IMG/VR virus record: IMGVR_UViG_3300017719_000253
Coordinates: 1-21,835 of that record
DNA from: a virus
Direction: 5' to 3' (one strand)
Length of the DNA stretch: 21,835 nt
The number at the start of each line of letters is the position of its first letter. The stretch's first letter is position 1. The notes under the pieces were generated by a model, which searched no databases, was not told the origin of the DNA, and saw nothing but the letters and a program-made list of their open reading frames with translations. Both the position numbers and the translations under genes were made by a program. This document shows positions 21,832 to 21,835 of this stretch, one piece after another.

Positions 21832-21835
21832 ATTA

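Overview
The window looks like part of the late (virion structure) region of a tailed phage, probably podovirus-like, infecting a Bacteroidota host, most likely a marine or other aquatic flavobacterium. The grounds are: (i) all genes lie on the minus strand in a tightly packed order co-chaperonin / candidate small terminase / TerL / portal / small head proteins / scaffold / major capsid / head-tail ring proteins / very large tail protein; (ii) the DNA is AT-rich, Arg is often coded by AGA, and a tRNA-Arg(UCU) is present; (iii) gaps in front of genes carry the Bacteroidota-type -7 promoter element TAnnTTTG instead of sigma70 boxes. The gene order and the style of the portal and tail proteins recall crAss-like and other Bacteroidota podoviruses. 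I cannot assign a family without a search.

Layout in the direction of transcription (high to low coordinates). 21831-20183: an acidic hypothetical protein, tRNA-Arg(UCU), two small unknowns, a double GroES-like co-chaperonin and a small helical protein in the usual place of TerS. 20145-15528: TerL and portal, with a promoter in the gap between them. 15496-14166: a small decoration-like protein, a probable head-fibre (LamG-like) protein and a short acidic protein. 14085-12671: four tandem small proteins that appear to be paralogues, ending at a strong terminator.

12603-9094 is the most unusual part. It is a chain of overlapping start/stop codons linking a basic protein, a 53-aa membrane protein, a PAS-sensor histidine kinase, a stand-alone receiver protein, a coiled-coil membrane protein and a single-pass membrane protein. 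A 33-aa Cys-containing peptide and a very basic DUF5872-like protein follow. In effect, a complete two-component system with membrane partners sits inside the phage morphogenesis region.

9007-5598: scaffold, major capsid protein and a conserved-looking head-region protein, separated by terminators. 5511 to the left edge: two head-tail ring/adaptor proteins and the first 1320 residues of a giant tail protein that runs out of the window.

Transcription is punctuated repeatedly: several gaps hold a rho-independent hairpin immediately followed by a TAnnTTTG promoter, so the region reads as a series of separately started late operons. No integrase, CRISPR array, insertion sequence or lysin is visible. 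All coding is on the minus strand; plus-strand reading frames are shadows. No gene-free stretch exceeds 100 bases.
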